From the NCBI GenBank assembly GCA_902776985.1, contig CACYSD010000002.1, positions 73,080 to 137,079 on the forward strand: a stretch of DNA of 64,000 nt, read 5' to 3'. The notes under the pieces are model-generated. The model did not search any database, was not told the DNA's origin, and saw only the letters and a list, made by a program, of their open reading frames with translations. Source of the stretch: UBA3839 sp902776985 (GTDB lineage: Bacteria; Bacteroidota; Bacteroidia; Bacteroidales; Bacteroidaceae). Positions 31,924-40,947 of this stretch are shown piece after piece. The position numbers and the translations under genes were made by a program. Within the stretch, counting starts at the first letter, position 1, and every line of letters begins with the position of its first letter.

Positions 31924-32746
31924 TGAGAAGGCTGTCGGTACTGATGATTGCAGTTCCATCAAAATGATGAGTCTGAATGCGGTCGGAATCTTCAGGATAA
32001 ACAATCTCCTGAAGCTCGAAATTCACACTCAGCACAGGAACTCCCCCACTCTCAAGCTTTCTTACCTTGAAATCTGAAGGAGCGAAACGCTTCGGCTTGT
32101 TGTCGGCATGAGTGTGTTTCATATAGGCTACTACATCCTCACGAGTAGCATTGTCTTTGCCAAAATAAGATAACTTGGAAGCGATGGTTCTCTCTATGTC
32201 GATATTATCGCTTTGAAGCAAAACGAAATGCTTGAGCAGCAATTGCTCTGCTGCACTCACTTCTGTATCGTCAAGACGAGAGAAAGTCTCAGCAAGTTCA
32301 GTCAGGCGGCGGTTGGCATCGTTGACATGTACGCCTTCCGGATGACGCAGAAGGTATTCATCAAACGCTGATGGAGTATTCTCCACAACTGCCATGGAAT
32401 AATCGATATGATCAAGCTGAAGAACGGCTGTAGAGCGAAAGAAACCATCCTGATGAGAAGTGATATAGTTCTCCATTTGCTCTCTCGTAGGATTGCTGGT
32501 CAGAATGTTGGTCCACTCATCATATTCTTTCAGAAGACGGTGCTTCAAAGACTGAACATGATTGAAATGTGCTCCATTTGGGCAATTGTCCAGATAATCA
32601 TCTATTGCGGCAAGAAGTGAATCAGGCTGGTCGGACTCCTGAAAATGGGCAATTTGTGACCAATACTGAGGTTCTTCATTCGGTTTTGAACCACAGGAAA
32701 CAAGCATGGCTACTGCCAGAAAAAGAGAGTAATGAATACGTTTCAT
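31895..32746 (-). CDS. Hypothetical lipoprotein with three short helical repeats
   Basis: 283 residues from the ATG at 32746; a start 18 bp upstream would place six extra residues before a good lipoprotein signal. Lipobox LVSC at residues 15-18. Three related segments follow: DDYLDNCPNGAHFNHVQSL, ENYITSHQDGFFRSTAVLQL and DEYLLRHPEGVHVNDANRRL, all with a Y-x(5-7)-G-x(5)-hydrophobic layout suggestive of a helical repeat. The C-terminal 80 residues are beta-rich. I do not recognise the family. Convergent with, and overlapping, the glycosyltransferase gene. Confidence 0.75.
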   Translation of the reverse strand: MKRIHYSLFLAVAMLVSCGSKPNEEPQYWSQIAHFQESDQPDSLLAAIDDYLDNCPNGAHFNHVQSLKHRLLKEYDEWTNILTSNPTREQMENYITSHQDGFFRSTAVLQLDHIDYSMAVVENTPSAFDEYLLRHPEGVHVNDANRRLTELAETFSRLDDTEVSAAEQLLLKHFVLLQSDNIDIERTIASKLSYFGKDNATREDVVAYMKHTHADNKPKRFAPSDFKVRKLESGGVPVLSVNFELQEIVYPEDSDRIQTHHFDGTAIISTDSLLITSLKLVKK

Positions 32747-32796
32747 AGTTTCTGTTAATAACATTTTTCAGAAAAATCATGCAAATTTACATCATT

Positions 32797-32830
32797 TTTG
32801 AATTTCTCTATAATAAAATTGCTATTTTTG
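32797..32830 (+). promoter_or_regulatory. Probable promoter of rsmG
   Basis: TTTG at 32797-32800, a spacer of 22 bp, then TATTTTTG (32823-32830). The spacer is longer than the usual 19-21 bp; the -7 box is a perfect match and lies 13 bp before the ATG, so the leader would be very short. Confidence 0.45.
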
Positions 32831-32843
32831 CAAAAAAAACATA

Positions 32844-33470
32844 ATGCAACAAATTCACAAATACTTTCCAGACCTGTCGAAAGACCAGTATGACCAGCTG
32901 AACGCCCTCGGTCAACTCTATGCTGAGTGGAATGAGAAAATCAACGTAATATCCCGCAAGGACATTGCAAATATCTATGAACACCATGTGCTCCACAGCA
33001 TGTCCATAGGCAAACTGATTCATTTCAGGGACAACAGCAGGATCATGGATTTGGGTTCAGGAGGAGGGTTCCCAGGCATACCGCTTGCCATTCTGTTTCC
33101 AAACGTCATGTTCCACCTTGTAGACAGCATCGGCAAGAAAGTACGTGTAGCAGAGGGAATAGCCCGTGCCGTCAATCTGAAGAATGTGGAATTCAGCCAC
33201 AGCCGCGGCGAGGACATCAAAGGCAATAACTACGACTTTGTGGTAAGCAGGGCGGTTATGCCCCTCGGCGACATTTTGAAATGTGTGAAGAAAAACATCA
33301 GCAAGAACAGTTCTAACTCTCTCCCAAACGGCATCATAGCACTCAAAGGCGGAGATATTGAAGCAGAAATTGCATCCATGCGTAACCGCTGCACCACATG
33401 GGAAATATCGAACTGGTTCTCCGAAGAGTGGTTTGAGACAAAGAAAATTGTGCACTTAGCCGTTAAATAA
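32844..33470 (+). CDS. rsmG: 16S rRNA m7G527 methyltransferase RsmG (GidB)
   Basis: 208 residues. NVISRKDIANIYEHHVLHSMSIG near 35, the SAM-binding glycine-rich loop RIMDLGSGGGFPGIPLAILFP near 66-86, VDSIGKKVRVAEGIARAVNLKNVE near 93, and VVSRAVMPLGDIL near 132. Loss of this enzyme gives low-level streptomycin resistance in many bacteria. Followed by the tRNA-Cys promoter. Confidence 0.96.
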   Translation: MQQIHKYFPDLSKDQYDQLNALGQLYAEWNEKINVISRKDIANIYEHHVLHSMSIGKLIHFRDNSRIMDLGSGGGFPGIPLAILFPNVMFHLVDSIGKKVRVAEGIARAVNLKNVEFSHSRGEDIKGNNYDFVVSRAVMPLGDILKCVKKNISKNSSNSLPNGIIALKGGDIEAEIASMRNRCTTWEISNWFSEEWFETKKIVHLAVK

Positions 33471-33492
33471 ACTCAAAAACATACAAAAAAAA

Positions 33493-33523
33493 TTTGTCAG
33501 AACTAAAAAAAGGCGTAAATTTG
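33493..33523 (+). promoter_or_regulatory. Promoter of tRNA-Cys
   Basis: TTTG (33493-33496), exactly 19 bp, TAAATTTG (33516-33523), then CACTCGC. It begins TTTGTCAG, as does the tRNA-His promoter, and shares TTTGCACTCGC with the tRNA-His and tRNA-operon promoters. Confidence 0.85.
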
Positions 33524-33540
33524 CACTCGCAAAACGAAAT

Positions 33541-33615
33541 GGTGCGTTGGATGAGTGGCTTAGTCAACGGTCTGCAAAACCGTGAACGGCGGTTCGAATC
33601 CGCCACGCACCTCCA
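33541..33615 (+). tRNA. tRNA-Cys (GCA)
   Basis: Acceptor GGTGCGT/ACGCACC, anticodon loop CTGCAAA (GCA), T-loop TTCGAAT, U73 as usual for Cys, CCA encoded. Confidence 0.96.
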
Positions 33616-33626
33616 AAAGTAGAAAG

Positions 33627-33668
33627 AGCGTAACCCGACCTTTGAACAGTTGGTTACGCTTTTTTTGA
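33627..33668 (+). terminator. Terminator after tRNA-Cys
   Basis: AGCGTAACC pairs with GGTTACGCT with a 15-base loop, followed by a run of T. Confidence 0.9.
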
Positions 33669-33698
33669 TTAAAACCAAAACTAATAACACTATTTGAT

Positions 33699-34577
33699 AT
33701 GAAACCACGTAGCATTTTCAGCACACTCACCCTTTGTTTACTCGCTGCCAGCATCATGGCATGCTCAAGCGACAGCCACAGCTCATCACTCGCCGACAAA
33801 GTACATACTCCAAACAGCACAGGAGCTACTGTGAAAAGGATAACCTACAGCGGCAACTTCGAGAATGTGCGTCAATGGGCTTTCACATATACAGGCACAA
33901 GGAACTGGGTGATGCAAAGCGCTACATCTACCGAACGCAGCAGCGAGACATCAGGCTTGAGCCAAAGCTATACCTACCGGCTCAACTACGGCACAGACAA
34001 CGTCAAGATAACAACCGACAACAGCCAGTACCCTATCACTCTTACGATGAATGAGGGAGTGATTGCAACTGCAGAGAGTGGAACAACCACCTACCACTAC
34101 TCCTACGCCAATGGGTATCTTGCTGAATGGAACGTGATATATCGCAACGAAAGCGCATTTGGCGGAACTCAGCAGAAAGGAGCAATGGCAAGACTTACAT
34201 GGAGCATGGACGGACGTCTGCTTCAGATTGTCTACACTCCAGATATAGCTGCCCGTCAGGAAATTTACACTTATACCTACGAGTACAATGATGACGCACT
34301 CGTTGAAAACATCAACGGACTGCTTCCAGAACTCTCTACCGAAGCTTTCGGTTGCAACGGACTGGAATTCCTCTACTATGCAGGACTGCTCGGAAAGGGT
34401 ACAACTTACCTGCCATCCACTCTTCGCATAGAAAACACCATAGATAACACATCCGTTACTTATAACATGCTCTACATGAAGACCACACTCTCTTCAGGAA
34501 AAGAACAGATTAGCGGATGCCAGTATATGGTTAACGACGGCAGTTCAATGGGTGTAATCGCCACCTACGGCTATTGA
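33699..34577 (+). CDS. DUF4595-like lipoprotein
   Basis: 292 residues. Lipoprotein signal with lipobox IMAC (cysteine at 22). The mature protein is made of YD/RHS-like beta strands (TYRLNYGTDNVKITTD, YHYSYANGYLAEWNVIY, ARLTWSMDGRLLQIVY, YTYEYNDDALVENING), a pattern typical of DUF4595-type surface lipoproteins in Bacteroides and Prevotella. Function unknown. Single gene, closed by a bidirectional terminator at 34652. Confidence 0.75.
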   Translation: MKPRSIFSTLTLCLLAASIMACSSDSHSSSLADKVHTPNSTGATVKRITYSGNFENVRQWAFTYTGTRNWVMQSATSTERSSETSGLSQSYTYRLNYGTDNVKITTDNSQYPITLTMNEGVIATAESGTTTYHYSYANGYLAEWNVIYRNESAFGGTQQKGAMARLTWSMDGRLLQIVYTPDIAARQEIYTYTYEYNDDALVENINGLLPELSTEAFGCNGLEFLYYAGLLGKGTTYLPSTLRIENTIDNTSVTYNMLYMKTTLSSGKEQISGCQYMVNDGSSMGVIATYGY

Positions 34578-34651
34578 TTGCAAACAGAAAAGTTCTCATA
34601 CGAGCATAATAGAATAAACAGCTTAAAACGAACAACAAGAAAAAGCATCAA

Positions 34652-34695
34652 AAAAAATGCAGGACTCAGAGATTTCTCTTTGTCCTGCATTTTTA
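34652..34695. terminator. Bidirectional terminator between the DUF4595-like gene and ilvC
   Basis: ATGCAGGAC (34657-34665) pairs with GTCCTGCAT (34682-34690). An A run precedes and a T run follows, so it can stop transcription from both convergent sides. Confidence 0.88.
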
Positions 34696-34711
34696 TTATA
34701 CAACTGTTAAA

Positions 34712-35755
34712 TTAGTCGTTTTCTGGACGAAGTTTACGAACTACCTCGCCAGTACGCCACATTTCGCTGTCGCGGAGAGCCTGGAGTTCCTTCTCAAGAC
34801 CTACGCGGTAGTCTGGCTTAGAGTTAGCATCGATTGATATCTGAGCCTCATTACCAGTTACAACGCTGTGGTAGAGTTTCTCAACAACTGGCTTGATAGC
34901 GTCGTGGAAAGGACCCATCCAGTCAAGAGCACCACGCTGAGCTGTAGTAGAGCAGTTTGCGTACATCCAGTCCATGCCGTTCTTTGCAAAGAGAGGCATG
35001 AGTGACTGAGTGAGTTCCTCGACTGTTTCGTTGAATGCCTCAGATGGAGTGTGACCATTTTCACGGAGAACTTCATACTGAGCAAGGAGAAGACCCTGGA
35101 TAGCACCCATGAGTGAACCACGTTCACCTGTAAGGTCACTTGTTGCTTCACGTTTGAATGTAGTCTCGAACATATAACCAGAACCGATACCGATACCGAA
35201 TGCAAGAACCTTGTCTGTAGCGTGACCACTTGCATCCTGATATACTGCATAGCTTGAGTTCAAGCCACGACCTTCGAGGAACATGGTACGGAGGCTGGTA
35301 CCACTACCCTTTGGTGCAACCATGATAACGTCGATATCCTTTGGAGGAACAACGCCTGTGCGATCGTTCCAGTTGATAGCGAATCCGTGAGAGAAATAGA
35401 GAGTCTTACCTGCAGTAAGGTATGGCTTGATAGTTGGCCAAAGCTGCATCTGAGCAGCATCTGAGAGAAGCATACAAACGATTGTACCCTTTTCTGCTGC
35501 CTCTTCAAGAGAGAAAAGTGTCTCACCTGGCTTCCATCCGTCAGCAACAGCCTTTTCGTAAGTCTTACCTGGACGCTGACCAACAATCACGTTGAAACCA
35601 TTGTCACGCAGGTTGCATGCCTGACCAGGACCCTGAACACCATAACCGAGAACGGCGATGGTTTCATTTTTCAACACTTCACGGGCTTTCTCAAGAGGAA
35701 ACTCTTCGCGGGTCATCACTTCTTCGATAACACCGCCAAAATTCATTTTTGCCAT
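34712..35755 (-). CDS. ilvC: Ketol-acid reductoisomerase
   Basis: 347 residues, class I length. NADP-binding VLGYGVQGPGQACNLRDNGFNVIVGQRPG near 35, the VPPKDIDVIMVAPKGSGTSLR stretch near 118, and the metal-binding region DLTGERGSLMGAIQGLLLAQYEVLRENGHTPSEAFNETVEELTQSL near 200-245. Second enzyme of valine and isoleucine synthesis. Last gene of the ilv cluster, separated from the thioesterase by 112 bp that hold a perfect CGTTATAACG palindrome at 35824. Confidence 0.97.
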   Translation of the reverse strand: MAKMNFGGVIEEVMTREEFPLEKAREVLKNETIAVLGYGVQGPGQACNLRDNGFNVIVGQRPGKTYEKAVADGWKPGETLFSLEEAAEKGTIVCMLLSDAAQMQLWPTIKPYLTAGKTLYFSHGFAINWNDRTGVVPPKDIDVIMVAPKGSGTSLRTMFLEGRGLNSSYAVYQDASGHATDKVLAFGIGIGSGYMFETTFKREATSDLTGERGSLMGAIQGLLLAQYEVLRENGHTPSEAFNETVEELTQSLMPLFAKNGMDWMYANCSTTAQRGALDWMGPFHDAIKPVVEKLYHSVVTGNEAQISIDANSKPDYRVGLEKELQALRDSEMWRTGEVVRKLRPEND

Positions 35756-35867
35756 AATAATAAAAAATTAATGTATAAATGATAAATAATTACTAGATTC
35801 GATTATTCTATATTTCGATTTGACGTTATAACGATTAACGTTATTACCTCATTCGCCTTTTCGCCTT

Positions 35868-36629
35868 TCAGGAGAATTCCAAAGAGGCTCGCACAATTGG
35901 TGTGCCACGGTCGCCTCCTGGAATGAAGTCCTTGCGAACTTCCACCTCGTATTTATTATCGCTAACTTTACGTTTGAAGAACGATAGCAAATCACCATAG
36001 CGGCTCTCAGCCATATACGAAATCTCAAGACGATGAAGATTGCGCCCATCCTTGTAGTCATCAATTGAGAACAAATCCATGATATGCTCAATATACTTGA
36101 TGCTGTTTACGTGGCTGTTCATATCTATGTCGCTGTACTTAGCATGATGCGACTTCACATAGTCAGCATCGGTCAATGCCCTAACTCGCCCTTGAGCAGC
36201 AATGGGACAGGGTTCTTCCGGCAAGAGATATGCCTGAAACAGTTCGCCCTCAATCTGCTCCAGCTGCATAGGCTTACGAGTTTCGTAGTCAATCATAGCC
36301 CAGATGCTGCGAGCATAGCCATATACCGTACCATCTTCATCCTTAATAGCGAAATTACGGTTGGTAAACAGGCGGTAAATGTTTTCAATCCAGGTGGACA
36401 CATTGACATTATGATATGCAGTCGGCATACTCTGCATCTCAATGGTCAGACGCGACAACACCCAAGTATAGTGGCGTCCATTAAGATCCATCATTCCGAA
36501 GCCACGAGCCTTAGCATGGTTCTCTGCGGCATTGAGCAGGGTCTTGCCAAGCATTGTCCAGGTCCATCGCTGACAGAAGTCAGTATTGAAGGGATCAACA
36601 ACTATGGATGTCGTATCAATCTTCTTCAT
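35868..36629 (-). CDS. Acyl-ACP thioesterase
   Basis: 253 residues from the ATG at 36629; a start 36 bp further up lies deeper inside ilvN. Double hot-dog fold of the FatA/FatB family: YTWVLSRLTIEMQSMPTAYHNVNVSTWIE near 55, GYARSIWAMIDYETRKPM near 104, and SDIDMNSHVNSIKYIEHIMD near 165 holding the Asn/His pair of the active site. Releases fatty acids from acyl carrier protein. Its place within the ilv operon is conserved in Bacteroidales; the metabolic reason (branched-chain primers?) is inference. Overlaps ilvN by 14 bp. Confidence 0.92.
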   Translation of the reverse strand: MKKIDTTSIVVDPFNTDFCQRWTWTMLGKTLLNAAENHAKARGFGMMDLNGRHYTWVLSRLTIEMQSMPTAYHNVNVSTWIENIYRLFTNRNFAIKDEDGTVYGYARSIWAMIDYETRKPMQLEQIEGELFQAYLLPEEPCPIAAQGRVRALTDADYVKSHHAKYSDIDMNSHVNSIKYIEHIMDLFSIDDYKDGRNLHRLEISYMAESRYGDLLSFFKRKVSDNKYEVEVRKDFIPGGDRGTPIVRASLEFS

Positions 36630-37167
36630 TACGCTCCTTTTCCCTTTCTGCCAGATATTCGTCAAGGTGCTCTACACGACTGCGTGTGATGGTGATACGT
36701 CCGGAACGAACAAACTGCAGCACAGCACCAAGTTCATTCAAACTATGATACAGCGAGAGGATATCATCTGTGAAGCCTGTCTTTTCCACAGCTGCATAGG
36801 TAGAGTTAACCTCAACAATGCGGGCATCATGAGCACGAAGTATCTTTCCTACATTCATATTCTCCAACATCATCGGAGTGGAAATCTTCAGCAACGAAGT
36901 CTCCAGGATAAAGAGTTCTTCATCAGTATAGTAATCGGCCTTCAGCACATCAATACGCTTCTCAATCTGTCGGGTGAGAATCTTTGCCATCTCCTCATCG
37001 CAATTGCAAGTAATGGTGTATTTATGTACACCAGGAGTGGACGAAGCACATACGTTAAGGCTTTCGATATTCACCTGACGGCGAGTAAACACAGCTGTAA
37101 TCTGATTCAGCACACCTGCTATATTCTCAGAATAAACGAGAATGGTATATAGTTTGTTTTCTTCCAT
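36616..37167 (-). CDS. ilvN: Acetolactate synthase small (regulatory) subunit
   Basis: 183 residues. N-terminal ACT domain (YTILVYSENIAGVLNQITAVFTRRQVNIESLNVCAS) binds valine for feedback control; a second ACT-like half follows. The C-terminus is charged (AEREKERNEED). 2 bp after ilvB and overlapping the thioesterase start. Confidence 0.95.
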   Translation of the reverse strand: MEENKLYTILVYSENIAGVLNQITAVFTRRQVNIESLNVCASSTPGVHKYTITCNCDEEMAKILTRQIEKRIDVLKADYYTDEELFILETSLLKISTPMMLENMNVGKILRAHDARIVEVNSTYAAVEKTGFTDDILSLYHSLNELGAVLQFVRSGRITITRSRVEHLDEYLAEREKERNEED

Positions 37168-37169
37168 AA

Positions 37170-38876
37170 TTATTTAACCTCCAACATCATATCATCCACA
37201 TTCTTTCCCGGCGGTGTCATAGGCAGTACATCGTCGTCTTCAAGTATTGCGCATTCAAGGATATACGGACCTTTGGTTGCAAGCATCTTGTCAACAGCAC
37301 CCTGTAAATCCTTTCGTTCGGTAACACAAGCATATGGAATGCCATAACCCTTTGCAATCAATTCGTAGCAAGGGTTCATCATTCTTGTAAACGACTTACG
37401 GCGTTGCCAGAACATATCCTGCCATTGACGCACATTACCCAGATAGTTATTATTCATCAGAATCATCTTCACAGGAGCCTGCTGTTCCATGATAGTACCA
37501 AGTTCCTCTATACACATCTGGAAACCGCCGTCACCCATGAAGCAGCAAACGGTACGGTCTGAAGCACCGAAAGTGGCTCCGATAGCAGCTGGCATACCAT
37601 AACCCATAGTTCCCAATCCACCACTTGTACAGATACTGCGACGCTTAGGATATTTGAAATAACGGGTTGCGAAGAGCTGGTTCTGACCCACATCGGTAAC
37701 GAGAACGGCATCTCCCTTAGTTGCCTCAGCTACAGTATTAACGACCTCACCCATAAGCAAAGGTCCTTCTGTAGGATGGATAGCTGGTTCGATGACCTTT
37801 ACACGTTCCTTCTCATCAAGTGGTTTGAAGGAATCACGCCATTCGCTATGATTATTCTTATTAATAAGAGCTGTAATAGCTGGAAGTGACTCCTTACAGT
37901 CTGCAACAACAGCCACATCTGTCTTTACATTCTTGTTAATCTCGCTTCGGTCTATATCGAGGTGAATCACCTTTGCCTGTTTTGCATAAGTCTTAAGACT
38001 TCCAGTTACACGGTCGCTGAAACGCATACCAATAGCAATCAGTACGTCACACTCCTGTTCCTTGAGATTGACAGCATAGTTACCATGCATACCCAACATT
38101 CCCACATTCAGAGGATGGGTACTTGGCAGGGCACTCAGGCCAAGCATAGTACGACCTGCAGGAATATCGGCTTTTTCAAGGAATGCAAGAAGTTCGTCCT
38201 GTGCATTACCCAGTTCCACTCCCTGACCAACGAGAGCCAATGGCTTTTTCGCATTATTTATGAGTTCTGCAGCCTGACGGACAGCTTCATTATCGAGTTT
38301 TGGATAAGGAACGTAAGAACGGACGAAGTCTACCTTTTCAGGCTTGAACTCCACCATTTCTGTCTGAGCGTTCTTTGGGAAGTCAAGAACCACAGGACCG
38401 GGACGTCCACTACGGGCGATATAGAACGCACGACTGACAGCCCATGCTATGTCTTCGGCATGACGAATCTGATAGCTCCATTTGGAAATTGGTTGGGCCA
38501 CACCAACAAGGTCAACCTCTTGGAAGAAGTCCGTACCAAGTGCAGAAATTGGCACCTGACCTGCAATCACCACGATAGGAGTTGAATCCAGCATGGCATC
38601 GGCCACACCTGTTAAGGTATTTGTAGCACCAGGTCCGCTGGTCACGATAGCACAACCTACCTCTCCGCTCACACGGGCATAGCCCTCTGCTGCATGAGTG
38701 GCACCTTGTTCGTGACGCACGAGAATATGGTCAAACGCCTTCTTCTCACCTCGTGTATAGTCATAGAGAGCATCATAAACCGGCATGATAGATCCACCTG
38801 GATATCCAAATATGGTCTTCACACCTTCATGTTGCAACGCTCTCATCAGAGCTTCACTACCTGTAATCTTACTCAT
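37170..38876 (-). CDS. ilvB: Acetolactate synthase large subunit
   Basis: 568 residues from the ATG at 38876, which begins MSKITGSEALMRALQHEGV as in the family; a start 27 bp upstream is possible but less likely. ThDP-dependent: catalytic Glu in HEQGATHAAEGYARVSG near 49, FAD/ThDP regions ATNTLTGVADAMLDSTPIVVIAGQV, and ThDP-Mg motif GDGGFQMCIEELGTIMEQQAPVKMILMNNNYLG near 434-466. Makes acetolactate and acetohydroxybutyrate. 19 bp after ilvD. Confidence 0.97.
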   Translation of the reverse strand: MSKITGSEALMRALQHEGVKTIFGYPGGSIMPVYDALYDYTRGEKKAFDHILVRHEQGATHAAEGYARVSGEVGCAIVTSGPGATNTLTGVADAMLDSTPIVVIAGQVPISALGTDFFQEVDLVGVAQPISKWSYQIRHAEDIAWAVSRAFYIARSGRPGPVVLDFPKNAQTEMVEFKPEKVDFVRSYVPYPKLDNEAVRQAAELINNAKKPLALVGQGVELGNAQDELLAFLEKADIPAGRTMLGLSALPSTHPLNVGMLGMHGNYAVNLKEQECDVLIAIGMRFSDRVTGSLKTYAKQAKVIHLDIDRSEINKNVKTDVAVVADCKESLPAITALINKNNHSEWRDSFKPLDEKERVKVIEPAIHPTEGPLLMGEVVNTVAEATKGDAVLVTDVGQNQLFATRYFKYPKRRSICTSGGLGTMGYGMPAAIGATFGASDRTVCCFMGDGGFQMCIEELGTIMEQQAPVKMILMNNNYLGNVRQWQDMFWQRRKSFTRMMNPCYELIAKGYGIPYACVTERKDLQGAVDKMLATKGPYILECAILEDDDVLPMTPPGKNVDDMMLEVK

Positions 38877-38895
38877 TCTATATTTTGAATTGTAA

Positions 38896-40698
38896 TTAAT
38901 CAATAATTCTTACTCCGCCTTTATCAGCTGAACTAACGCTCTGAGCATAAGCACGCAAAGACTTACTAACCACACGCTTACGCTTTAATGGTTGCTGTGG
39001 GCGTGCAGCCAGTTCCTCATCGCTCAAGCGAACGTTGATACTGCGGTTAGGAATATCTATCTCTATGATGTCGCCATCAACAATCTTACCGATGTTTCCA
39101 CCTGCGGCAGCTTCAGGAGACACGTGACCTATACTCAGTCCGCTTGTTCCTCCGGAAAAGCGTCCGTCAGTAATCAAGGCACATTCCTTACCCATATGCA
39201 TAGATTTGATATAGCTGGTTGGATAAAGCATTTCCTGCATACCAGGTCCGCCCTTTGGTCCTTCGTGAGTAATCACGACTACATCACCCTTCTTAACCTT
39301 ACCGCCAAGGATTCCCTCACAGGCATCTTCCTGTGAATCGAATACTACAGCAGGACCGCTGAACTTCCAGATGCTTTCGTCCACACCGGCAGTCTTAACT
39401 ACGCAACCGTCCTGGGCAATGTTTCCGAAGAGGATTGCCATACCGCCATCCTTGGTGTAAGCATGTTCTATATCACGGATACAACCATTTTCACGGTCTG
39501 TATCGAGTGTTTCATAATTAGTATTCTGAACACCAAGCTGATTGCAGAACTTACCTGCAGGAGCTGAAGAATAAATACGCTTTGCCTCCGGATCTACATT
39601 ATCCTTGAGGATAGAGTACTTTTCAATATCCTCAGCAAGTGTAGCTCCGTTTACACGTTTAACACTTGTATTGATAAGACCGCCTTTGGCAAGTTCACCA
39701 AGGAGTCCCATCATGCCACCGGCACGTCCACATTCTTGAACAGAATACTTCTGTGAATTAGGCGCCAGTTTGCAGAGGAAAGGAGTTTTGCGTGAGAGAG
39801 CATCGATATCAGCCATGGTAAAGTCAACCCCAGCTTCCTGAGCAACTGCCAGTAAGTGAAGCACAGTATTGGTGGATGCGCCCATAGCTATATCCAGAGT
39901 CATAGCGTTGAGGAAAGCCTGACGGGTTGCAATACTACGTGGCAAAACGCTATCGTCGCCGTCTTCGTAATAAGCAAACGCATTCTTCACTATCTGACGA
40001 GCCGCAGCCTTCATCAGTTCCTTGCGGTTAACATGTGTAGCGAGAATAGTTCCGTTACCAGGTAATGAAAGACCAATAGCCTCAGTAAGGTTGTTCATGG
40101 AGTTGGCTGTGAACATACCTGAGCAGCATCCGCAACCAGGACATGCACGGTTCTCCACCTCAGCCAGTTCCTCATCATTTACTGTTGGGTCGGCACCCTT
40201 AATCATAGCGGCAATCAAGTCAAGGTTCTCACCTTTATACTTACCTGCCTCCATAGGACCTCCGCTCACAAACACAGCAGGGATATTCAGTCGCATAGCA
40301 GCCATCAGCATACCAGGAGTGATTTTGTCGCAATTGGAGATGCAAATCATCGCGTCAGCCTTATGGGCATTGCACATATACTCTACAGAGTCAGCTATGA
40401 TATCACGGCTTGGCAACGAATAAAGCATACCGTCATGTCCCATTGCGATACCGTCGTCAATAGCTATTGTATTGAATTCGGCTGCATAACAACCCAACTT
40501 TTCAATCTCTGCCTTTATAATCTGACCTGCCTCATGAAGGTGAGTATGTCCAGGAACGAACTGAGTAAATGAATTTACGATTGCAATAATAGGTTTGCCA
40601 AACTGCTCACGCTTCATTCCGTTTGCCACCCACAAAGCGCGGGCACCAGCCATTCTTCGTCCTTCAGTACAAACAGCACTACGTAACTGATGTTTCAT
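38896..40698 (-). CDS. ilvD: Dihydroxy-acid dehydratase
   Basis: 600 residues, full length. Fe-S ligands in SNCDKITPGM near 124 and CPGCGCCSGMFTANSMNNLTEAIG near 190; C-terminal GRFSGGTSGLSIGHVSPEAAAGG near 515. Third step of branched-chain amino-acid synthesis. First gene of the operon, preceded by a leader of about 160 bp with promoter and terminator-like hairpin. Confidence 0.97.
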   Translation of the reverse strand: MKHQLRSAVCTEGRRMAGARALWVANGMKREQFGKPIIAIVNSFTQFVPGHTHLHEAGQIIKAEIEKLGCYAAEFNTIAIDDGIAMGHDGMLYSLPSRDIIADSVEYMCNAHKADAMICISNCDKITPGMLMAAMRLNIPAVFVSGGPMEAGKYKGENLDLIAAMIKGADPTVNDEELAEVENRACPGCGCCSGMFTANSMNNLTEAIGLSLPGNGTILATHVNRKELMKAAARQIVKNAFAYYEDGDDSVLPRSIATRQAFLNAMTLDIAMGASTNTVLHLLAVAQEAGVDFTMADIDALSRKTPFLCKLAPNSQKYSVQECGRAGGMMGLLGELAKGGLINTSVKRVNGATLAEDIEKYSILKDNVDPEAKRIYSSAPAGKFCNQLGVQNTNYETLDTDRENGCIRDIEHAYTKDGGMAILFGNIAQDGCVVKTAGVDESIWKFSGPAVVFDSQEDACEGILGGKVKKGDVVVITHEGPKGGPGMQEMLYPTSYIKSMHMGKECALITDGRFSGGTSGLSIGHVSPEAAAGGNIGKIVDGDIIEIDIPNRSINVRLSDEELAARPQQPLKRKRVVSKSLRAYAQSVSSADKGGVRIID

Positions 40699-40772
40699 TA
40701 TTTCTTATTTAATTGTTTTATATTCAACATATTACCATCTCTTTTACAAAGACTTTGCCATTTTACCACATA

Positions 40773-40864
40773 AAACAAAGAAAGCCTCTCCGTTTTGATT
40801 AGGAAAGGCCAATTCTATGCTATGTAAATAGAGGCTCTTTGCATACTCAAGATGGTTTCGCATT
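40773..40864 (-). promoter_or_regulatory. Putative transcription attenuator in the ilvD leader
   Basis: Minus strand: GCCTTTCC (40809-40802) pairs with GGAGAGGC (40791-40784), and TTTCTTTGT follows (40783-40773), a terminator shape inside the leader. An upstream copy AGAGCCTCT (about 40838-40830) is complementary to the 3' arm AGAGGC and could form the alternative pairing. A 9-codon ORF (40844-40815, MQRASIYIA, two Ile codons) covers the upstream copy; a longer frame from 40863 also runs through. Regulation by translation is possible but not shown. Confidence 0.55.
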
Positions 40865-40865
40865 G

Positions 40866-40896
40866 CAAATTTAGTGTTTTTCACACGAACCGCAAA
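40866..40896 (-). promoter_or_regulatory. Promoter of the ilv operon
   Basis: Minus strand TTTG (40896-40893), exactly 19 bp, TAAATTTG (40873-40866): a full consensus match. Transcription should start near 40860. Confidence 0.85.
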
Positions 40897-40947
40897 CGAA
40901 AACGCAAAGAATTTGCAGATTTACTTACAAATTGACAGAAAAATCTA

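Noticed and set aside
40744..40863. 39-codon frame from 40863 through the ilv leader as a leader peptide
   Set aside because: Its ATG is only 2 bp from the -7 box, so it is probably upstream of or at the transcription start. The shorter frame at 40844 is the better candidate, and neither is proven.
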